Shown here: piece by piece, positions 32,769 through 44,719 of the stretch
How positions within the stretch are numbered: position 1 is the stretch's first letter
Layout: every line of letters begins with the position of its first letter
Assembly (NCBI GenBank): GCA_022225965.2
Contig: JAKJXP020000033.1
Coordinates: 186,001 to 250,000, forward strand
Length of the DNA stretch: 64,000 bases
Reading direction: 5' to 3'
Source: Diatrype stigma
Lineage: Eukaryota > Ascomycota > Sordariomycetes > Xylariales > Diatrypaceae
Position numbers and translations under genes: made by a program
The notes under the pieces: model-generated
What the model was told of the DNA's origin: nothing
Databases searched by the model: none
Seen by the model: the letters and a program-made list of their open reading frames with translations, nothing else

Positions 32769-34511
32769 ATGCTCTCAACCCTCCGCATCGCGACCCGCCA
32801 AGCGGCGGCCCGTCGTGTGTCATCGTCCCTCTGGACCTTCCAAGCTGCTCGAGCGGCATCGACCTGGGCCAAGGTGCCTCAAGGCCCACCTGTGAGTCTC
32901 CATCCAACCCCTCTATCCCTCATGTTTGCCATTACCATTGCATGTGCGCTGACCAGATTCACCAAACAGGATGTGAGTCTTGGACAAATAGGAGCAGTGT
33001 AGATACCCATTGGCTGGCTACTGACTGACATGTCGTCTTTCCCCTTGTGTTCAGGCTATTCTAGGTAAGATATGCTGTAGCTTCCTGTGTCTAGATATAT
33101 GACTATATGAAGCATATAGTTATATATATATATGGCTATATAAATAACTAACTACAAAAACTCCAGGCATCACCGAAGCCTTTAAGGCCGACTCGTTCGA
33201 GAAGAAGATCAATCTCGGTAAGGCTGACTTGACTGCAATACCCCATATATGTTGCGTTCTGTTTCGTTGCGTTGCATAACATGGCATGGCATGGCATTCA
33301 GGCTAATCCGCTTCTCCCCACCACACAGGAGTCGGAGCCTACCGAGATGACAAGGGCAAGCCCTACGTCCTGCCGTCCGTCCGTACCGCCGAAGAGAAGG
33401 TAATCGCCTCGCGCCTCAACAAGGAATACGCCGGCATCACGGGTGTGCCCGAATTCACCAATGCCGCCGTAAAGCTTGCGTACGGAGCCGATTCGGCCGC
33501 GCTCGACCGCATCGTGGTGACGCAGTCCATCTCGGGCACGGGTGCGCTGCGCATCGGCGCCGCCTTCCTGCAGCGCTTCTACCCGGGCGACAAGAAGATC
33601 TACATCCCGACGCCGTCGTGGGCCAATCACAAGGCCGTCTTCACCGACGCCGGCCTCGCCGTCGAGCAGTATCGGTACTACGACAAGAAGACCATCGGCC
33701 TCGACTTCGAGGGCATGGTCGCCGACATCAAGGCCGCCCCCAAGGGCAGCATCTTCCTCTTCCACGCTTGCGCCCACAACCCCACCGGCGTCGACCCCAC
33801 CCAGGACCAGTGGAGGGAGATCAGCGACGTCGTCAAGCAGCAGGGCCACTACGCCTTCTTCGACATGGCCTACCAGGGTTTCGCCAGCGGTGACACCGAC
33901 AAGGATGCCTTCGCCGTGCGCCATTTCGTGAAGGAGGGTCACAATATCAGCTTGTGCCAGAGCTTCGCCAAGAACATGGTGCGTCATTTCCTTCGTTACC
34001 CCTCAGCTATGCAAGACAGGAAACCTTAAGCATGCGAATGACTGACATGAATTCGAAACAGGGTCTCTACGGCGAGCGCGTCGGCGCCTTCTCGATCGTG
34101 ACGGAGTCTCCCGAGGAGAAGAAGCGAATCGACTCGCAGATCAAAATCCTGGTGCGACCGCTGTACTCGAACCCGCCGATCCACGGAGCGCGAATTGCGT
34201 CGACGATCCTGAACGACCCCGCACTTTACAAGCAGTGGCTGGGTGAGGTCAAGGACATGGCGGACCGCATCATCACGATGCGTGCGCTGCTCAAGGAGAA
34301 CCTCGAGCGCCTCGGCAGCAAGCACGACTGGTCGCACATTACGTCGCAAATTGGCATGTTCGCCTACACGGGGCTCGACGCCGCCGCCATGGATAAGCTC
34401 GCCAAGGAGCACTCCGTCTATGCCACCAAGGACGGCCGCATCTCCGTCGCCGGTATCACCTCGGACAATGTTGGACGCCTGGCTGAGGCTATCTACGCCG
34501 TCAAGGGCTAG
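32769..34511 (+). CDS. Mitochondrial aspartate aminotransferase
   Basis: Six exons: 32769-32891, 32970-32972, 33055-33064, 33167-33217, 33329-33978 and 34062-34511, encoding 428 residues. The Arg/Ala/Ser-rich N-terminus ([18 protein letters not shown]) is a mitochondrial targeting peptide. The mature part starts near [10 protein letters not shown]. Visible are the [10 protein letters not shown] substrate segment, [25 protein letters not shown], and the PLP-binding Lys277 in [16 protein letters not shown]. The enzyme interconverts aspartate/2-oxoglutarate and oxaloacetate/glutamate and supports the malate-aspartate shuttle. Exons 2 and 3 are tiny: GAT (3 nt) and 10 nt. The Asp codon of exon 2 is needed for the conserved GPPDAILGITEAF sequence, and each side has good sites (CAG before, GTGAGT after). 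Confidence 0.95.
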
Positions 34512-35241
34512 AAAAACATCCGAATGGAAAATCTAAGAGAGCAGGGCAACAAACCGTACTGGGCGACTTGAGCTAGACGCTCACTATTTGCATACAGTTC
34601 TTGATCTGTGATGTGTAATGATACAGGCTGGAAAAAACAATGGTATATGCCGCGGCTGGATGATTAGATGACTGGATGCGTTGATTTTAAGCTATGCTGC
34701 ATTGCGCCGTGTTGCAATACGTTCTCAATTCCGAATTTCTCTCATAAGCGATGGCTGGAGCAACTGCAGCAAGTAGCAATGACAATATACCGGACAACTG
34801 ACGGGCATGCACATGTGGATGACGTGAAAAGATGGGGGCAGTAGACGGGTACGATATTTGTGTATTACCTCGATCACTCACCACCCACTTCAAAAATAAA
34901 ATTTCATCCTAAAGCTGAAATCTCGCCATTAATCTGTAATTGCGATGGAGGCATACTACTAGGATAACAGGCAGTGTTCTATCATATCCATCTTGGATCT
35001 CGGATAATAAGGCCAATTTCCTGTGTTTCTCTCGTATTGCCTGGCTACCAATTCGAGCCGTGAAGGCATGAAGGTCATGATGCAAGCCAGGGTTCGTATG
35101 ATATGATGTGCCTGGCCACCCCTTATTCCCCCTCACCCACCCTTTCTTTCCCGTCGAAACATCCTTAGCGAAGTCCCTTTGCGAACTGGCCGTCTCCGTC
35201 CACCCACTAGATAAAACCTACCACGACACTCTCCTCACATG
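34512..35241. other. Intergenic region between convergent genes
   Basis: Contains the two 3' ends. No gene seen. Confidence 0.5.
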
Positions 35242-36566
35242 TCAGCTCATGCCCAACCTCTCCAGGTCAGCCTGGACTTCCGCCATCCTTCCCTCCATCT
35301 CCCTATACACCCTAGCGATCTCGCGCAGCGTCTTCTCCTTATGACTCATATCCGCATCCGCATCCCCATCCGCATCCCCATCCCCTCCGTCTCCGTTTCC
35401 GTCTCCGTCGTCCCCCTCCCCCACCCGCACCCCAAACTCCGCCAGCTCCGCCTCCCGGACCCGCACCGCATCCGCCATGCGCATGCGCGCCCCGCCCAGA
35501 TGACGCCTGTAGTTGGCGAGCGCGGCCCGCGCCTCGGGCGAGTACCAGGTGGCGGTGGCGTCCCACCGCAGGGCCTGCGCGGCCAGGTTCCAGGCCTGGG
35601 CGTCGAGCGCGGCGCGCTCGGCCCGCAGCGCCGTCGACCTTGCCGCGGGGCCGTGTTTCGTCTCCAGCCGGCGCAGGAGCTGCGCCAGCACCTCGCGCGC
35701 GCCGCCGTCGAGCGTCGCGTGGCTGAGGGCCGTGGCGGCCCGGAGCCGCGCTCCGCGCAGTGTGACTTGCCGCGTCGTCGCTAGCTGGGTCACGAGGGCG
35801 CGCGTTGTGCTGGGTAGGGAGGGGATCGTCCGGTGCAGGTACGATGTGTTGGTTTGTGGGTGCGCTATCCGCGCCAGGGCGGTCGCGGTCGCGGTTAGGG
35901 TGGTGGAGAGGTGTGCGAGGAGGTGGGGGAAGTGCGTGGGGAGGTGGGAGAGGGGCGGGGTGGTGAGGAGGAGGGCGAGGGAGGAGGGGGGCAGGTCGCG
36001 GGCGGAGTCTAGGAGGGGGGGTAGGAGGAGGAGTATGTCGATGAGTTCTTGGGGGAGGGGCGGTGGCGGCGGTTGTTGTTGTTGTTGGGAGGATGTTGTT
36101 GTCGTTGTCGTTGAGAATGCGGACGAGGATCGCGTTCGTCGGTGTGGTAGCTGCGGTCGGCCTGACGCCGATGTAGTTGTTGGTCCTGCTGCTGCCGTTG
36201 TAGACGTCGGTTCGGGAGATGAGGAGTGCAAGGCGGCCGTTTTGATAGCGTGCCGCAGGATGTAGCGTCTCGTTGCTTTCAGACGGTGTTCCCTGAGCTC
36301 CTATATTAAGAATAACAAGAATTGTTACGGTTAGTTCGTTGGGGGCCAACCCGATGGAGTGCATAGATGAATAGGTAAAGCTGAGGATAAAAAGAAGATG
36401 GAAAAGACGAGTGAGAACCAACCTGCTGAACGGCCTCGCGCTTCTTAGCGACGGCATCATCCTTCGTCGAGGCGTCCGGGTTGAGCAACGCGCCGGTGAC
36501 CTTCTTGTACACCCGTTCGAAGTCGGGGTTGTTCTTGAGGATCTCTTCGTCGATCGGTGGTATCAT
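35242..36566 (-). CDS. Unrecognised conserved-looking fungal protein with low-complexity middle
   Basis: Two exons, 36566-36423 and 36300-35242, joined by a 122-nt intron (donor GTTGGT, branch ACTAACC, acceptor ATATAG), encode 400 residues. The N-terminus, MIPPIDEEILKNNPDFERVY and on to about residue 75, is compact, charged and helical and has the look of a conserved domain, but I do not know its name. Residues about 75-130 are Ser/Thr/Gln/Pro low complexity with runs of Q and P. The rest is Ala/Leu/Arg-rich and helical, interrupted by a Gly/Asp-rich acidic tract. It closes with a predicted coiled coil (TLREIARVYREMEGRMAEVQ). The very GC-rich second exon produces long antisense open frames, which I treat as shadows. 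No membrane segment or signal is present. Confidence 0.7.
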
Positions 36567-37293
36567 GTTGCGTGATGTGATGTGTGATGTGTGATGGGTG
36601 ATGGGAATATGTGAGAAAATAAAATGCCTAAGTAGGCAACCGATCTATGGTAATATGGCTGCTTCTGCTTGTATCAATCAGGTAATTAAGAATGTGATGC
36701 CGACCATGCTGGACTGGATTTGGGCGGTGAAGACGGGATGCGACGACGAGACTCGATGATTGGAAATAAACGTCGATTGGGCAATGGAACGGTTGAATGT
36801 TCCACTTCAGCTCATTACCGTAAATGGCAAGTGGAGTCGGAGGGGTCATCGCGAGTTAATTCTCGGCTCCTCGCGAGCTGATCGCGATGTCACATGATAT
36901 TGAATATCAGTATTAAACTGTTAAGTATGGCTTACCATTCCATTACCTATCTTATCGTTCTCGACTCTACGTCACCTTTACAGAGTTGAATGGTTTCTTA
37001 GTATGTCTTGATATTCCAATTGGGCCTAGCTACCTTAGTATGACTCGTTCCCAGATTGGACCCAATCACCATAAACTACGCCAATTCGCGGCATGTCCTC
37101 CAAAGACCAACTTTGGTGTTACATATGACCTTGTAGCCAGCCAGTATATCAATAGGCTCTGTCCCGACTACTTGGCAACCGCTCCCAAGCGCCAAGGCTC
37201 CAGCTTCCCTCGTCCGATGTCTACGGCCTTGCCCGGTCAGTTGATTCAGGCTGAGATCAGCAGCCCAGATTCCGTGGCGTTCCCTTATATATA
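36567..37293. other. Intergenic region
   Basis: Upstream region of the preceding gene and 3' flank of the kinase pseudogene. No gene seen. Confidence 0.5.
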
Positions 37294-38796
37294 TCAACCT
37301 GCCGGCTTGTGGTGCATAGCGCCCCAGGCTGGATGCTTCAGGACCTGCTCTATATTGAAGCGGCTGTCTGGGTCCGTGACCACCATGTTCATGATCAGGT
37401 CTATGAATTCTACCTGACCACTCGTGAAGCAGAAGCGCGATCCACGTATCTTTTCTAGATCTTTTTGTATATCAGCTCTCCTTTTTCGACCTCTTCTTTA
37501 TGAAGTGGATGCCGTGCCAAGTACTTATTTAGCCCAGCCACGAGGCGGGGCTCCGCCATTATCGAAGTATTTGACAAGGGCTCCTTCAATGCCTCTTTCG
37601 CGGGGCGTGCCAAACATTTTATTTCCGAGCATGTGTCATATAACTTTGAAGCGAGTGGGTATGATTTGAGAGGGCAGGGAGCAGAGGGGAGTTCTACATA
37701 CCACTACCCCTAGCGACGATATATCAGACCTGGTATCCCATATAGAGCCGACTTTGCCGCCGCTCAGTCTGTAGATAATGGACTCTGGGGCACGGTGGGT
37801 GAGAGGAATCATTCACGTGGGAGGAGACGGCTCGGAAGTTCTATTATAATAATAGGTTGTTGTGTTGCCACAGAATACGATTAGTCTTAAGTCAGCGATG
37901 ACAACATGTCTAGGGGCCGTTTTGTATAGTAGAGAGCGACCGCTTACAATTGCCAAAGTCCAGGACCTTGATTTGAGTATCCTCCAGACTTGGTAATGCT
38001 CCCTGCCTCTTTGCCCACATATACAACGACTCCGCCGGATCCTCGAATTCACTGAACTTTTCCAGTAACTCTTCCTCGTTGCTCTCGATAGCAAATCTGC
38101 TGAGAGCTAACCCAAGGTTTTCATGCCGGATGTCTGCCAGGTTTCGTTAACCGCATATTTATGTCTTGGGTTGGCTTGACAAGAGTAAGTTGTTGAAAGG
38201 GAGACTATAGGATCTTGGGGAGAGATGAGGTCAAGTACCAGCATGGACTATCCCGTGGCCATGAAGGAAGCCAAAGGCATCGGCCAACTGGCGAAGGTGC
38301 TTGGGATGCCGAGGGCCGCCCCAGAACTCCGTCCCAAGAGGCACTGCTAGCTCCGTTACTAGGCATTCATGATGAGAGCCATCTGGGTTTCGCGCAATGA
38401 ATTCGTCAACGAGGTAGAGCATGTAGGCAGCACCAGGATGTTGGAGTGTGGACCTCTGAACCGAGCGCAGATCATGAAGTATCCGGGCTTCAGACGAAGG
38501 TGTGGTGCCAGGAGATTTGGCGACCTTCAGTGCGACATATGGTTTGTAAGAATTCTTGTCTTAGTAGGGGGGTCTATGGGAGGGATGAAATTTCGGCCAA
38601 GGGAATCAGACCGTTCTGGTTGATCTGGATCATCAAGGAGGCCGCGAGCAAGCCAGATATCTGCGGAACCTCCATACCCAAGATATGCAAGTACGCGATA
38701 ACGGAGTGGCTTTGGGGGCTTCCCAGAGACACAAGTGCCGGCAAGGGGAACAACGGCGCCGACGTCGACGTCAGGGATTGCAGGACCGTCACTCAT
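37294..38796 (-). pseudogene. Decayed serine/threonine protein kinase gene (SRPK-like fungal kinase)
   Basis: Kinase landmarks appear in order on the minus strand. They are RYRVLAYLGYGGSADIWLAR (glycine loop, near 38690), YVALKVAKS (catalytic Lys, near 38530) and GIVHADIRHENLGLAL (catalytic loop, HxD...N), which spans an intron at 38134-38238. After these come IKVLDFGN (DFG, near 37955), THRAPESIIYRLSGG (APE, near 37790), SDISSLG, FGTPRERGIEGALVKYF, and a C-lobe ending EQVLKHPAWGAMHHKPAG with TGA at 37294-37296. The segment after GGAPPRGWAK carries two in-frame TAA codons (about 37529 and 37500). The joins at the first intron and after SSLGVV lack clean splice sites, so I call it a pseudogene. 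Both TAA codons are one C-to-T change from CAA, consistent with RIP-type mutation. The HAD in place of HRD occurs in fungal SRPK-related kinases. Confidence 0.75.
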
Positions 38797-39714
38797 ATCA
38801 GTAGTTGAAGTTTTGGGGAATTGTGGGAAGTCGATACTGTTGTAAATGAAACAAGGGGGTATGGTCATTCTAGATAGGCGAACGGAGTTATGTTCATTGA
38901 GGCAGTACTTATTTATATAAATAGGTATACCGCGTATATGCTCGTCGTTGGCATAATCAGCAATACACCCTGGCTCATACCGATAGCCTAGGGACAGCAG
39001 GATGCCGAGAGCGAAACAGCCAACAATTTTCTCGCAGCGGTATATGTGGGAAAAGGTGGTTCACGTTGTTCATAAACCTCATCTATACAGAGTAACTTTG
39101 AAGGTGACCAACCGAAGCCCACGATACAATGGTTTCGTGTTCTGTCAAGGGGAGTCGAGCCCATCATTCCCGATCAAGGTTCGTGAATGGAAAAACTTCG
39201 AGCTACTTTCGTAATGTTGAAATAAAACGGCCGATATAATTTTCTTGTTACCCTTCTTGTTTCCCCTTTACCATACTTTTGGCAACGCAAGACAACAACA
39301 CAATTCACAACTTCCTCCTAATTGGGCTCGCCGCGATTATGTACGTCGATGTAGTATTTTGTGGAGATGACCCGAATCCAGATTAGCTGTCACTTTAGTT
39401 CCCGCTGCGCTGTAACCACTAAACTTTAGGGGGGTAGGTACCGAGGAAATAGGGCTCGAGCATGCTGAGGTAAGCTAAATCCCGGCTGGAAAAGCTAGAA
39501 CCGCCGGCCACGGACCGTAAAGCTTTGAGCAGCCCGACGACCTCGGGACCTGCAGCAGCTCAAGCACCACCGGCCCGGCAGAAGATACCGCTTGCATTGG
39601 AACCATTGGGTTAGGCACTTTCCGTCATCATCACCAATGCGGCAATCATAGCGAACCTATTCAATTCGCACACCACAACACCTCCCATACATACAGACAT
39701 ACCTAGTACAGACA
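38797..39714. other. Intergenic region
   Basis: Divergent upstream regions of the kinase pseudogene and the bL28m gene. Apart from short unsupported frames, nothing seen. Confidence 0.5.
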
Positions 39715-40662
39715 ATGCCGTCTCTACGGCCACTCGCACCACCGCGGTGCCTCGCGCCCAGCAGCAGCAGCGGCAGCGGCAGCAGCTATAGCTTCCTCCC
39801 CTTCTTCCGCAGCATTACGACGACGACGACGTCAACGACGACCTCCTCCACAGCCCCGTCCTCCAGCCGCCAAACCCGCCCGCCAAACGCCCCCACACGA
39901 ACGCAAACCCGCACCCTGAGCACAACCGCCCACCCGCAGCGCCAGAAGCCCTCGCACCTGACGGTCCCGAAGGAAGACGTGCCCGCGTACCCGTACGGGC
40001 CGTTCCTGACCTACAAGCAGCGCAACGAGGGCCTGTTCGGGCGGTCCAAGATCCGCTTCGGCAACACCGTGTCGGAGAAGTACGACCGCAAGTCGCGCAC
40101 GACGTGGCTGCCGAACCGGCACACGAAGCGGCTGTGGTCGCCCGCGCTGCAGCACTTCATCCGCACGCGCCTGACCGCCTCGGTGCTGCGCACCATCGAC
40201 CGCCTCGGCGGCATCGACGAGTACCTGCTCGGCAGCAAGCAGAAGCGCGTCCGCGAGCTGGGCCCCGCCGGCTGGGCCCTGCGCTGGAAGATCATCCAGA
40301 CCCCCGCCATCCAGGCCCGGTTCGCGCGCGAGAGGGAGGCCCTCGGGCTGCCGCCGAAGACCGCCGAGACCGTCAGCGCTGAGGCGGAGGCGGGCGTTGC
40401 GGATCTGGTTCTCGAGGGTGGAGAAGGCGAAGGTGGTGGGCAGAACAAAAAGGCGAGTGCCCAGGCTCTGCATGATGTGGTGGACGGAATGCTTGCCAGG
40501 GACGAGGAGTTCGTGCTTGGCAATGAGGAAGATGTGTCGACGGAGCCGGAGGCGTCTTCTGAGGCCGAGGTCGAGGTGAAGGCGGAGGCTATCAAAGAGG
40601 CTGCTGCTGCTGATGCCGCTGCTGATGCCGGTGCTGGTGCCAAGGCGGAATCGAGAATTTAG
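39715..40662 (+). CDS. Mitochondrial large-subunit ribosomal protein bL28m
   Basis: Single exon, 315 residues. The N-terminus is long, Ser/Thr/Arg-rich and ends near RTLSTTAHPQRQK, a mitochondrial targeting peptide. The central part (about residues 95-210) is the bL28 fold as seen in fungal mitochondria: KIRFGNTVSEKYDRKSRTTW, LPNRHTKRLWSPAL, FIRTRLTASVLRTIDRLGG and DEYLL. The yeast equivalent is Mrpl24. The C-terminus is an acidic Ala/Glu extension of about 75 residues, longer than in bacteria. The protein binds rRNA in the mitochondrial large subunit. The ATG at 39715 is preceded by a normal leader. Confidence 0.88.
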   Translation: MPSLRPLAPPRCLAPSSSSGSGSSYSFLPFFRSITTTTTSTTTSSTAPSSSRQTRPPNAPTRTQTRTLSTTAHPQRQKPSHLTVPKEDVPAYPYGPFLTYKQRNEGLFGRSKIRFGNTVSEKYDRKSRTTWLPNRHTKRLWSPALQHFIRTRLTASVLRTIDRLGGIDEYLLGSKQKRVRELGPAGWALRWKIIQTPAIQARFAREREALGLPPKTAETVSAEAEAGVADLVLEGGEGEGGGQNKKASAQALHDVVDGMLARDEEFVLGNEEDVSTEPEASSEAEVEVKAEAIKEAAAADAAADAGAGAKAESRI

Positions 40663-41236
40663 AATCGTTGATCCAAGTTGACGATGGATACCTCATATCA
40701 TGGCATGTCTCGTAGAGTTGAGCCGATATGTATGTACTACGAGGAGACATCACTTGTAAATAAAAGAGTGCTAAAGAAAAGAAATAACCTGCTGGATCGC
40801 GAAGAGAGGCTTCGAAAGACACTTCATTTTGTATTGGATGTCCCAACGAGAACCACAACAAAAAATGATTCGAGGCAACCAGTCCTACACACTTGACACC
40901 ACAAATCAAAACGTGACTAGATTCAAGACAGCCTATGGAAATAACTCGATGGTATTTCGAGAGTTTGGGGACATGGATAGTTTTCATTTTTCTCTTTTTT
41001 TCTATGTACAGCCAGTAGAATAGACATGCTGTGACCACATGCTGGTATGGCATATCTAGGAACGCTCTATATCCCTTCTTTGATGTTGGTGTGGCCAAAT
41101 CCAAGGCCTCCACCAAGACTGTCCTTTTCCCCATTTCGCTTTCCTTTTTTCTATCCGCCAGCCGCGGGAGTCATATGTAAAGCAAAGTAAGCCGATTTCG
41201 GCTTGCCTTGCCCTCGAACTATTGAAAGCTCAACTT
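40663..41236. other. Intergenic region between convergent genes
   Basis: 3' flanks of the bL28m and tryptophan synthase genes. No gene seen. Confidence 0.5.
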
Positions 41237-43736
41237 CTAAAACCGCAAATCCCACCCAATAACCGGTCCAATCTTCGGCAACTCATCCGCCACGCTCTGC
41301 ACATCCTTGTCCCCACGCCCACTCAGGCAAATAACCACGTCCTGATCGGGGGTCATGGTCTTGGCGAGTTCGAGCGCACCCCAGATTCCGTGGGCGCTCT
41401 CGAGCGCGGGGATGATGCCCTCGAGTTGACTGATGAGGCGGAAGGCCTCGAAGGCCTGGGCATCGGTGGCCGCGACGAACGTGGCGCGGCCGCTGTCCTT
41501 CCACGACGACAGCTCCGGTCCCACGCCCGGGTAGTCCAGGCCCGCGGACACCGAGTGCGTGTCTTGGATCTGGCCGTGCTCGTTCTGCAGCACGTAGGTG
41601 CGCACGCCGTGCAGGACGCCCTTGGTGCCGCCCGACAGCGTGGCCGAGTGACGAGTGGTTTCGACGCCGTCGCCGCCCGCCTCGACGCCCAGCAGTTTCA
41701 CCGACAGGTCCTCCGCGAACGGGTAGAACATCCCTACGGCGTTGCTGCCGCCGCCGACGCAGGCCACCACGGCGTCGGGAAGCTTGCCGCGCTTGGCCTG
41801 CAGCTGCGCTTTGGTCTCCGTGCCGATCACAGACTGGAACGTCCGCACGATCGTCGGGAACGGGTGCGGGCCGATCGCCGAACCGATAATGTAGTGCGTG
41901 TCCTCTAGCCTCACCACCCACGACCGCATCGCCTCGTTGACCGCGTCGCGGAGCGTCTTGCTGCCTGCCTCCACCGCGATCACCTTGGCACCCAGGAGGC
42001 GCATCCGGAACACGTTGAGGGCTTGGCGGCGGACATCCTCCTATACAAAGTGGTTAGTTATCAGACCTGGTTGATGTATAAATGGGGAAATTGTTGCGGG
42101 GTGAGAAGGGGGGGAGGTATGTCAGTGTATAAACAGAAACAAACTGAACTTACAGCACCCATGAAGACCGTGCATTCCATGCCGAATTTGGCGCAGACAG
42201 TAGCCGTAGCGACACCGTGCTGGCCGGCTCCCGTCTCGGCGATGATCTTGGTCTTGCCCAGCCTCTTGGCGAGCAGGATCTGCCCCAGGGCGTTGTTGAT
42301 CTTGTGCGACCCGGTGTGGTTGAGGTCCTCACGCTTGAGCCAGATGGTGGCGCCGCCGGCGTGCTGCGTCAGGCGCTCGGCCACGTGCAGCTGGCCCGGC
42401 CGCCCCATGTAGGGGTAATAGGACCGGTACTCCTCCCAGAAGGCCGGGTCATCCTTGATCTGGTTGAAGCCGTTCTCGAGCTCCGACAGGCAGTCCATCA
42501 GCGACTCCGGGACGTACTGCCCGCCGAACTCGCCGAACCGATCGGGGATCTTGCCGTGCATGGCGGCCAGCTGGGCCACCAGGTCGGAATCGTCCGCGGT
42601 GACGACGCCGCTGACCGTTACATCCTCGCCGCTAGGCTCCTTGGCCGCGCTGAGCGCCTCGATCACGCCCACCTCCCGCGTGAGCTCCTGCTGCGGGTCC
42701 GACGTCCGGCCGCACACGTAAGCGCAGTACTCCTCGACGGCCTGGGCGCCCTGGCCCGGCTCGGCCTTCATGAGGGTGGAGACGATCTGGGAGCCGATGA
42801 CGACGCCGTCGGCGATGGAGGCCACGGACTGGAAGTGCTCGCGGGTGGAGACGCCGAAGCCGACGGCGGCGAACTTGTCGCCGCTGTATCTCTTGACGCG
42901 CTCGAGCAGGTTGGGCAGGCCCGCGTTGAGGGTGCCCAGGGCGCCGGTGACGCCCATTCGCGAGACGACATAGATAAAGGAGTCGGCTAGCGAGCACAGG
43001 ATGCGCATGCGGGCGTCTGACGTCGAGGGCGCGATCAGCGGCACGTACGACAGCGCGCCCTTGCTGCACAGCTTCCGGAACGACACGGCCTCCTCTGGCG
43101 GCAGGTCGCACACGATGAAGCCGTTCACGCCGGCTTCCTTGCAATCCCGCAACAGCGCGTCCTCGCCGTAGCTGAGCAGCGGGTTGTAGTAGCCCATCAG
43201 CAGCACGGGGGTCGTCAAGCCCCTGGCCCGCGCATCCCGCACCATCTGGAGCGTCGACCCGATGGTGACGCCGTTGAGGAGAGCCTGCGTGTTCGAGGTT
43301 TGGATCGTAGGGCCGTCGGCGATGGGGTCTGTGAAGGGGACACCGAGCTCGATTATGTCTAGACATTGTTCATTGGTGAGCCCAGCATCGTCGAATGAGC
43401 AAATCCAACAGAAACGTACCTGCACCGCCCCTCTGCATGCCCAGCATGACATTGGGCGTGTCCTCGGGCTTGGGGTATCCGGCAGTGACATAAGTCACCA
43501 ACGCCGCCTATAAGCAGTGGTCATTAGCAAGCAGTAGAAGCATGATTGGCCGTATACCGTATACATAACATTCGACTTCAACCGAGTGCAAGAGCAAGAG
43601 CAGGAGCAGGAGCAAGAGCAGAACTTCCCCGCCGTCCCACGAAGCCAGCAACAGCGATCAACAACCATGGTGGGGTGAATGAACGTACCCTTTTCTCAGC
43701 CCTGCAGCGCTGGAAGGTTTGCTTGAGGTGCTCCAT
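41237..43736 (-). CDS. TRP3: Bifunctional tryptophan synthase (alpha-beta fusion)
   Basis: Four exons, high to low: 43736-43689, 43507-43420, 43358-42154 and 42040-41237, encoding 714 residues, the normal fungal length. The alpha domain (residues about 1-270) starts [16 protein letters not shown]. It has [36 protein letters not shown], with the catalytic Glu and Asp, and [13 protein letters not shown]. After a linker, the beta domain has [25 protein letters not shown] with the PLP Lys398, [25 protein letters not shown] and [15 protein letters not shown]. The enzyme makes tryptophan from indole-3-glycerol phosphate and serine, with indole channelled between the domains. All donors are canonical (GTACGT, GTACGT, GTAAGT). 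It is a housekeeping gene and a useful synteny anchor. Confidence 0.97.
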
Positions 43737-44719
43737 GATATATGCCCGATACGATCAATTGATCAAAGTTGCCGACACAGGAGAAAGACAAGACGAGACC
43801 ACAGAAGAAATTGGACTAAATTGGAGGCAAGTGGTCGACTATAGATTCCTCGAACTTCCTCGAATGTCTGACTGAGTCACGGCCTTCGATTAGCAGATTA
43901 GGGACGCAGCAGCAGCTAAAACTTGCTACATACATACATACATACATACATACATACATACATACATACATACATACATACATGTGTTCATATCCGCCAA
44001 ATCTCTACGTGCGATAAGCGGAGGGGCAACTTTTTCTCTCCAACTGGACCCCTGTTGTGACTCTATCAATGGATCTGCGAGTCACTGGCTGCCCCGCTAC
44101 CGCAACCCCTCCAACCCCTCGCTACCCCCTGCGAGCCTCCCCTGCCAAGCCTACCCGTTCCACCTTTATAGCAACGTTAGCCAGCGTGCGTTATGGGGCG
44201 GTGCCATAACCTTAGGTTTTGTCGTAGCTTAGGTACTTCGTAGACTACCACAAACTATCCCCAATACAACATTCTTTTGCTCCCCCAATTGCAGCTCTAC
44301 AACGTCAAGTCAGTCGAGGTACGAAGTAATCCCAACTAAGTCATCCAGGCTAGTAATCTACACTTAAACACTTCAGCTCAACGAGCAGGTTCATTTTCAC
44401 CACTATCACCACTCTCCCCCTTCCTAAACAATGTATGCGCCATCTGTTCAGTGTTCACTATCACCATTCCTGACTACCAATGATGATACTTCACACCAAC
44501 TTCCAAGGTTGCATGGCAGGTATAGTGGCACAATGGCTAAGTCAAGCTATAGGCATATTGACTCCTGCGAGGTGGTAACAGCACCCAATGCAACATCTTG
44601 AAATTCTAAACAGAGCATACATGTGCCTACCGCTATCTAAGCCAACAATACTAAAGTCATCGCTAATACCGCTTTGATTATACTAACCCTTTCCCGGGAT
44701 AATTCTATGCAACGATCGC
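43737..44719. other. Intergenic region with TACA microsatellite
   Basis: Contains an uninterrupted (TACA)n tract at 43927-43983, about 14 units, upstream of the tryptophan synthase gene. The remainder shows no gene. Confidence 0.6.
43927..43983. repeat. (TACA)n microsatellite
   Basis: Perfect tetranucleotide repeat, about 14 units, roughly 190 bp upstream of the tryptophan synthase start codon. Confidence 0.95.

Noticed and set aside
35339..36460. Long open frames in other frames over the 35.2-36.3 kb gene, including 35513-36265 on the plus strand
   Set aside because: Pro/Thr/Arg- or Arg/Val-rich translations of the same GC-rich exon; the chosen frame splices cleanly to a conserved-looking first exon.
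42217..42990. 257-residue plus-strand open frame
   Set aside because: Shadow of tryptophan synthase coding sequence.
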